Shown here: positions 18,301-20,000 of the stretch, piece after piece
Position numbering within the stretch: position 1 is the stretch's first letter
How the letters are laid out: every line of letters starts with the position of its first letter
NCBI GenBank assembly: GCA_009663005.1
Contig: CM018913.1
Location: 17,320,336 to 17,340,335 of the forward strand
Direction: 5' to 3'
Origin: Actinidia chinensis
Taxonomy: Eukaryota; Streptophyta; Magnoliopsida; Ericales; Actinidiaceae
Length of the DNA stretch: 20,000 nt
Notes under the pieces: model-generated
What the model was told of the DNA's origin: nothing
What the model saw: the letters and a program-made list of their open reading frames with translations, nothing else
Databases searched by the model: none
Program-made: the position numbers and the translations under genes

Positions 18301-18787
18301 CTCCCAACCTGGTGAAGTAACACCCATAACTGATGCCAGTAGGCAAACCACCAGTGATTTCCCAGAAGTCGGGCATGGAAAAGGAAGGAAGGTTGAAAAT
18401 TTTCATCGACAAATCAGTGAATCCTCTGGTGCAGGTGCATCTTCATTAGATCCAGCCATTCAGTCTACTTGGAGGAGCAAGTCTCTGCAAGAGTTGAATT
18501 CCCCTTTGTTAAGTAATGATGAACAACAAGCAGCACCTTGTGAAAGCAGGAAAGAGGAGAACCCAGAGTATCAATCACCATCAGAGACATTGATTTTGAA
18601 TGGGGAGCAGATTCAAGTCATGGAAGGAGATGATCTCAGGCCGAAGAGAATGGGTACAAGAGCAAGGATGCTTGGTTTGGGGAAGAAGATGGGGGAGAAG
18701 CTTGAAGAGAAGCGGCGGCACATTGAAGAGAAGGGAAGACATATTGTTGAGAGGATGAGAGACCGTGATGTTGGACCAAAAAATTGA
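6073..18787 (+). CDS. PH-SMP domain lipid-transfer protein (TEX2/Nvj2-like), 5'-partial, six exons
   Basis: Joined exons 6073-6308, 7062-7749, 10418-10784, 12781-12875, 16814-17008 and 18137-18787 give 2232 nt, or 743 residues plus TGA. Numbering starts at the first residue of 6073. Seen: a PH-like domain at about 1-122 with its C-terminal helix tryptophan at W114; a serine-rich linker at about 140-275; an SMP (TULIP-fold) domain at about 278-564; a polar tail at about 565-700; and a basic helical C-terminus. Family knowledge: SMP proteins bind glycerolipids in a hydrophobic groove and move them at ER contact sites; yeast Nvj2 and animal TEX2 share the PH-SMP order. Recognised by memory of plant homologues such as At1g73200 and At1g17820 (DUF2404). 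The N-terminal membrane anchor expected for the family is absent here and is inferred to lie in an upstream exon. All junctions are GT..AG and no internal stop is seen, so the gene looks functional. Confidence 0.9.
6309..7061 (+). other. Intron 2
   Basis: The intron is 753 bp, GTGAGG...TTGCAG, splitting the codon for W79 after its second base. It is T- and A-rich, with an AT-rich run before the acceptor (AATTTTTAATTTTTAATTAT). I see no RNA gene and no clear mobile element. The 6550-6720 part is less AT-rich and might be repeat debris, but no inverted or direct ends were found. Confidence 0.85.
7062..7749 (+). CDS. Exon 3: end of PH domain, linker, start of SMP domain
   Basis: The acceptor AACTTGCAG|G supplies the last base of W79 and then residues 80-308. 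KTVYIYLETSWEKESWCKALRLAS (about 99-122) is the last strand and amphipathic helix of the PH domain, with W114 at the usual helix position. A linker rich in Ser, Lys and Glu follows (about 140-275). It has a basic patch around KKLANKASKSG and an acidic run ending in DSDDRIGSDEG, and is probably disordered. The SMP domain starts near G278 with TLCWNLLTSRLFFDAK. The donor CAG|GTAATG ends the exon in phase 0 after ARIQ. This is the longest exon in the window. Confidence 0.92.
7986..8070 (+). repeat. Interspersed repeat, copy A
   Basis: The copy begins GGCTTTAAAACGTGTC, passes through GATGCAAGCTGACAT and ATAGCCCAGGAGCTTTCTC, and ends CTAGGCAATGTGGGAC. It matches copy B at 9137-9220 along its full length with substitutions and one small gap. 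The TTTAAAACG-GTC start and the ATGTGGGA end recall a repeat common in dicot genomes, from memory only. Confidence 0.55.
8072..8789. mobile_element. Possible hAT-like relic with GGGTGTT ends
   Basis: The left end AAGGGTGTTTGTGGACCAG and the reverse complement of the right end, GCGGGTGTTAAAAAA, share a GGGTGTT core. The subterminal DNA holds words related to GGTTC and GAACC on both sides (TTGGTTCGG, GGTTCTAG, GAACTGGAACC). Many plant hAT-derived elements look like this. No 8-bp target duplication is visible and there is no coding region. Confidence 0.3.
8201..8226 (+). repeat. TAA/TAG trinucleotide microsatellite
   Basis: About three TAA units pass into a run of TAG units and then into an A-rich tract. 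It is intronic and likely variable in length between individuals. Confidence 0.8.
9137..9220 (+). repeat. Interspersed repeat, copy B
   Basis: Same order as copy A: GGATTTAAAATGCGTCC, GGATGCAAGCTTACAT, ATAGCCCAAGAACTTTCTC, then CTAGGCGGCATGGGAA. It is in direct orientation and starts 1151 bp after copy A. The pair could be two independent insertions or the direct ends of one decayed element. Confidence 0.55.
10418..10784 (+). CDS. Exon 4: SMP domain core
   Basis: The acceptor is TTTGTGATAG|AGAACA, in phase 0, encoding residues 309-430 plus the first base of V431. The start continues ARIQ from exon 3 as RTLSNMRIPSYIGEI. LGNLPPYISGMRVLPSDMN and DVQYSGGVLLDIETRLEV are typical SMP segments that help build the lipid-binding barrel. 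The second half (DTDLEPSPAEEV..EGADGATERKNE) is acidic and less conserved, and likely forms a loop inserted in the SMP domain. A second AG two bases downstream (10418-10419) would break the frame, which fixes the acceptor. The donor is CTAG|GTATTC. Read-through runs to a stop at 10823. Confidence 0.92.
11596..11764. repeat. Left arm of intronic fold-back
   Basis: This arm reads ACCTTGTCATCTAGGAGTGT...GGAGGTCTTTTTTTG...TTTAGGGCTTCGTTTTGAG...ATAGCTCATGGA. Its reverse complement is found in order at 11907-12217. The arm is shorter than its partner because it lacks a block of about 130 bp between TAAGCATCTTG and TTTTGAAGGAGG. A spacer of about 142 bp separates the arms. Confidence 0.75.
11907..12217. 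repeat. Right arm of intronic fold-back, with extra segment
   Basis: It begins TCCACGAGCTATGGGGCTC, the reverse complement of the inner end of the left arm with a few changes, and ends in TCCTAGATAACAAGGT, matching the outer end. Bases about 12019-12147 have no partner in the left arm. They include, read on the minus strand, a TATA-like CTATATATAGGG, and one of two copies of GATCCTAAACTAGGT that start 33 bp apart (about 12131 and 12164). On the minus strand this arm looks like part of an LTR, so two opposed LTR-derived copies are a reasonable reading. Confidence 0.75.
12781..12875 (+). CDS. Exon 5: short SMP exon
   Basis: This 95-nt exon follows the strong acceptor TTTGTTTGCAG. Its first two bases complete V431, and 31 codons follow (432-462), from GIKSNKTTS to SIAKQVSQ. 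The stretch SRWKSILNSIAKQVSQ is the conserved part, predicted helical; the serine/threonine-rich start looks like the end of the acidic loop coded by exon 4. The exon is too short to be noticed as a free reading frame and is placed by phase and by family similarity. Two CAGGTTT donors stand nine bases apart at its end (after 12866 and after 12875). The second keeps the QVSQ motif and is chosen here. Confidence 0.88.
13281..13760. mobile_element. Degenerate inverted-end element rich in GGACA/TGTCC words
   Basis: The left end carries CACGGACATGGACATGAATACG and GGACACGGC. The right end carries the complementary words GTGTCCCC, TGTCTATGTCC, and TATGTCTTCC. Such paired GGACAC / GTGTCC ends enclosing AT-rich DNA form a familiar plant DNA-transposon relic. 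The arms match only loosely, no clear target duplication was found, and no transposase is encoded. Confidence 0.5.
14740..15200 (+). mobile_element. LTR-like fragment with TATA box
   Basis: T-rich DNA with repeated GGTTTTATTTAC-like words leads to TTTATATAAGG at 14969-14979. A U5-like stretch follows (GATTCCTGGAATTCTTC, TCAATCCCC) and the segment ends near CTTAACATCA at 15190-15200. The layout matches the promoter half and end of a retrotransposon LTR. No primer-binding site follows and no second copy exists in the window. A frame upstream at 14395-14739 is not recognisable as gag or pol. Confidence 0.35.
16814..17008 (+). CDS. Exon 6: SMP domain, second half
   Basis: The 195-nt exon is in phase 0 on both sides and encodes residues 463-527, VPLSLAIRVASLKGTLRLHI to ALFLINRFK. 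The IKPPPSDQLWFGFTSMPDI segment is highly characteristic of plant and fungal SMP proteins of this type. The hydrophobic alternation in LAIRVASLKGTLRLHI fits strands lining the lipid groove. The acceptor GAATAAAG|GTG has an AAG and an A-rich final stretch, weaker than the other acceptors in the gene. Even so, the join Q462|V463 preserves the family sequence. The donor is AAG|GTGAGA, a good consensus. Confidence 0.9.
17009..18136 (+). other. Intron 6
   Basis: The intron is 1128 bp, GTGAGA...CGGCAG, in phase 0 between NRFK and AAIRE. The part at about 17375-17640 looks, on the minus strand, like a transcribed 3' end with an A-rich tail and a TTTCTGTTTTTCAG acceptor-like site. A C-rich tract and an AAAC repeat lie at 17967-18008. 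Confidence 0.85.
17967..18008 (+). repeat. CCACCC tract followed by AAAC repeat
   Basis: CCACCCACCCCCACCCCCACC is followed by ACAAAACAAACAAACAAACAC. The minus strand of the first part has three G-runs of 3 to 5 bases flanked by GG pairs, so a G-quadruplex is possible. It lies about 130 bp before the last exon. Confidence 0.75.
18137..18787 (+). CDS. Exon 7 (last): end of SMP domain, tail and stop
   Basis: The acceptor TCGGCAG|GCAGCC leads into AAIRETLVLPNYESVCIPWM, which closes the SMP domain near DDWVPRKDAPFIW (about 552-564). The next 140 residues are polar, rich in Ser, Gln, Glu and Pro, and low in order. The last 38 residues (about 706-743) are strongly charged, with KKMGEKLEEKRRHIEEKGRH forming a likely amphipathic or short coiled-coil helix, and end DVGPKN before TGA at 18785-18787. 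Residues 528-743 come from this exon. The tail resembles the C-terminal end of plant homologues as I recall them; its role is unknown to me. Confidence 0.92.
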   Translation, partial: AAIRETLVLPNYESVCIPWMLAEKDDWVPRKDAPFIWVNQEAVIDPAAVVQETPSSQPGEVTPITDASRQTTSDFPEVGHGKGRKVENFHRQISESSGAGASSLDPAIQSTWRSKSLQELNSPLLSNDEQQAAPCESRKEENPEYQSPSETLILNGEQIQVMEGDDLRPKRMGTRARMLGLGKKMGEKLEEKRRHIEEKGRHIVERMRDRDVGPKN

Positions 18788-18920
18788 AGACTGGTTTAGA
18801 ATGTTTTAGTGATATGGAGAGGGAGAGGATATTTGTACTGTTATGTACATTTCTTCTTGAGGGTACTCGAAAACTCTCTATAGTGTAGTGTATATTCTGA
18901 TATTATAATTTTAGTGCTGC
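18788..18920 (+). other. Proximal 3' UTR of the PH-SMP gene
   Basis: This sequence follows the TGA at 18785-18787. It has the TTTGTACTG / TTATGTACATTT words common in plant 3' ends and an AT-rich TATTATAATTTTAG near 18900 that could serve as a near-upstream element. No AATAAA is present here. A second possible signal is ATATAAA near 19070, so the UTR may be longer. The end is a guess. Confidence 0.45.
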
Positions 18921-20000
18921 ACGTAAACATCCGACGGGTTCAAGGTTTGAATTGATTCCGCAAACAAATGTAATTCTTGCACAACAGAAAGGAAATTTTA
19001 TTTGCCAAATGCCAATATGTGCACTTTTAAGTATTGCAAGACTTGAAGAAGTAAGGTGTGTGTTTCTTGAATATAAATTGCTGTTAATTTATATAAGTTT
19101 TGTTGTGCGTTCAAATCCAGTTTATTTTATTTGTTGATGATCTGGAGATGTCGTTGATAATGTTGGCAAATTTTTGTACTCGGAGGGAATTTGAATGTTC
19201 GACAACCAGCTGGGGATCCTCTATCCCCATTGCAAGTCCCCATCTTTTGTCCTCTTAATTCTTATGCAGCCACGTGTTCACTACCTGAATCTAATGGCAG
19301 TCAGATAACATCTCCGCCTCCCTCTCTTTCTCAACCAGTAATTGACACATTGCTGCTTAATATTGAGGGGGTAGAAGATTTGGACAGACAACATGGACAA
19401 AGGATCCGAAGCCATTTGACGCCCTTCAGACAAATGGCCGGGGTCTACGGGCTAACATTTTTTAGATGATACTTCAGGTAAATTCGAAATGCATGCAGTA
19501 CCCCATCAAAAAAGGAATTGCAGATTGTAATTGACATACCTTGCAAAGCAATTTCATCACCCTGAAGAGGTTTTAGGATTAATTGAAGTCAAAAAGTGTA
19601 AAGATAATTTTCCTTAAATTGTGTTTGGATCAAAGATTTTGTGGAGCCAGTTATGGTGGTTATGGAAAAGATTGAAAGATAATGCAAGCTAAAGTTGTCC
19701 TTAGCTTTCCTCGTCATTGCGTCCACAAATCATTATCCTAACACAGCCTGCATAATTCTATGCACAATCTATAAAACTGCAAGCTATGAGCATCTCTATT
19801 GGTTGGACTTCAACAAATCTTTTGTCATTGCCAAAAATAAGTAAAAGGAGACTCAAAGTTGCTGCATTTTCTTGCTATTCCTCTTAGCCATATTTTGATT
19901 AAGCTATTTTTCGTGCCTTATTGGCCCAAGGTTGGCTTTGTCAAAATTATCACAGCATCACCAATTATTTTTGTTGTGGTAAAAATCTGGGGCGGATAAC
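18921..20000. other. 3' flank without a recognised gene
   Basis: The flank holds the hairpin MITE at 19621-19748. An open stretch at 19191-19469 would encode a proline/serine-rich peptide with no ATG start and no family I recognise. A 22-nt candidate exon on the minus strand is at 19540-19561. Nothing else is supported. Confidence 0.5.
19621..19748. mobile_element. Hairpin MITE, about 128 bp
   Basis: The left end GTGTTTGGATCAAAGATTTT (19621 on, reaching GTGGA) pairs with the reverse complement of the right end (TGTGTTAGGATAATGATTTG, reaching TGGA). That makes imperfect inverted repeats of about 25 bp. An inner GCTAAAG..CTTTAGC-like palindrome lies near 19690-19710. It shares the GGCTGTGTT end with the element at 191-337. 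No coding region and no clear target duplication. Confidence 0.55.

Noticed and set aside
19191..19469. Proline/serine-rich frame after the gene, considered as a small gene
   Set aside because: It starts at a TTG, has no recognisable domain, and stops shortly after the phrase GLTFFR. It may be a retroelement fragment but nothing identifies it.
1..20000. CRISPR array, tRNA, rRNA or bacterial operon signals
   Set aside because: No regularly spaced repeats, no tRNA cloverleaf or rRNA sequence recognised, and the gene structure is clearly eukaryotic.

Overview
This window is nuclear DNA from a flowering plant. It is AT-rich, its one gene is split by long introns with GT..AG borders, and the introns carry several families of degenerate plant transposon remnants. 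I cannot name the species. No bacterial, organellar or viral gene organisation is present.

The only gene I can support lies on the + strand and starts before the window. Six coding exons (6073-6308, 7062-7749, 10418-10784, 12781-12875, 16814-17008, 18137-18787) join without any frame break into 743 codons plus a stop. They encode a PH-domain plus SMP-domain protein of the TEX2/Nvj2 type (plant proteins such as Arabidopsis At1g73200 and At1g17820, formerly DUF2404). This family moves lipid between membranes at ER contact sites. The missing first exon should hold the N-terminal membrane anchor; positions 1-6072 read as the 3' part of intron 1.

The rest is intron and 3' flank. Intron 1 holds a 659-bp non-autonomous hAT-type element (4768-5426) with a perfect 8-bp target duplication, small hairpin (MITE-like) elements and an LTR-like fragment. 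Intron 3 holds a pair of related 85-bp direct repeats around another hAT-like relic. Intron 4 holds a fold-back structure with arms at 11596-11764 and 11907-12217. Intron 5 holds a GACACGG-rich inverted-end relic and an LTR-like piece. Past the stop codon there is a 3' UTR and a second hairpin MITE near 19.7 kb.

I found no previously undescribed multi-gene system. The best leads are the intron 4 fold-back, the cleanly bounded hAT element, tandem in-frame splice donors at exon 5, and the way repeats have enlarged the introns of an otherwise intact lipid-transfer gene.
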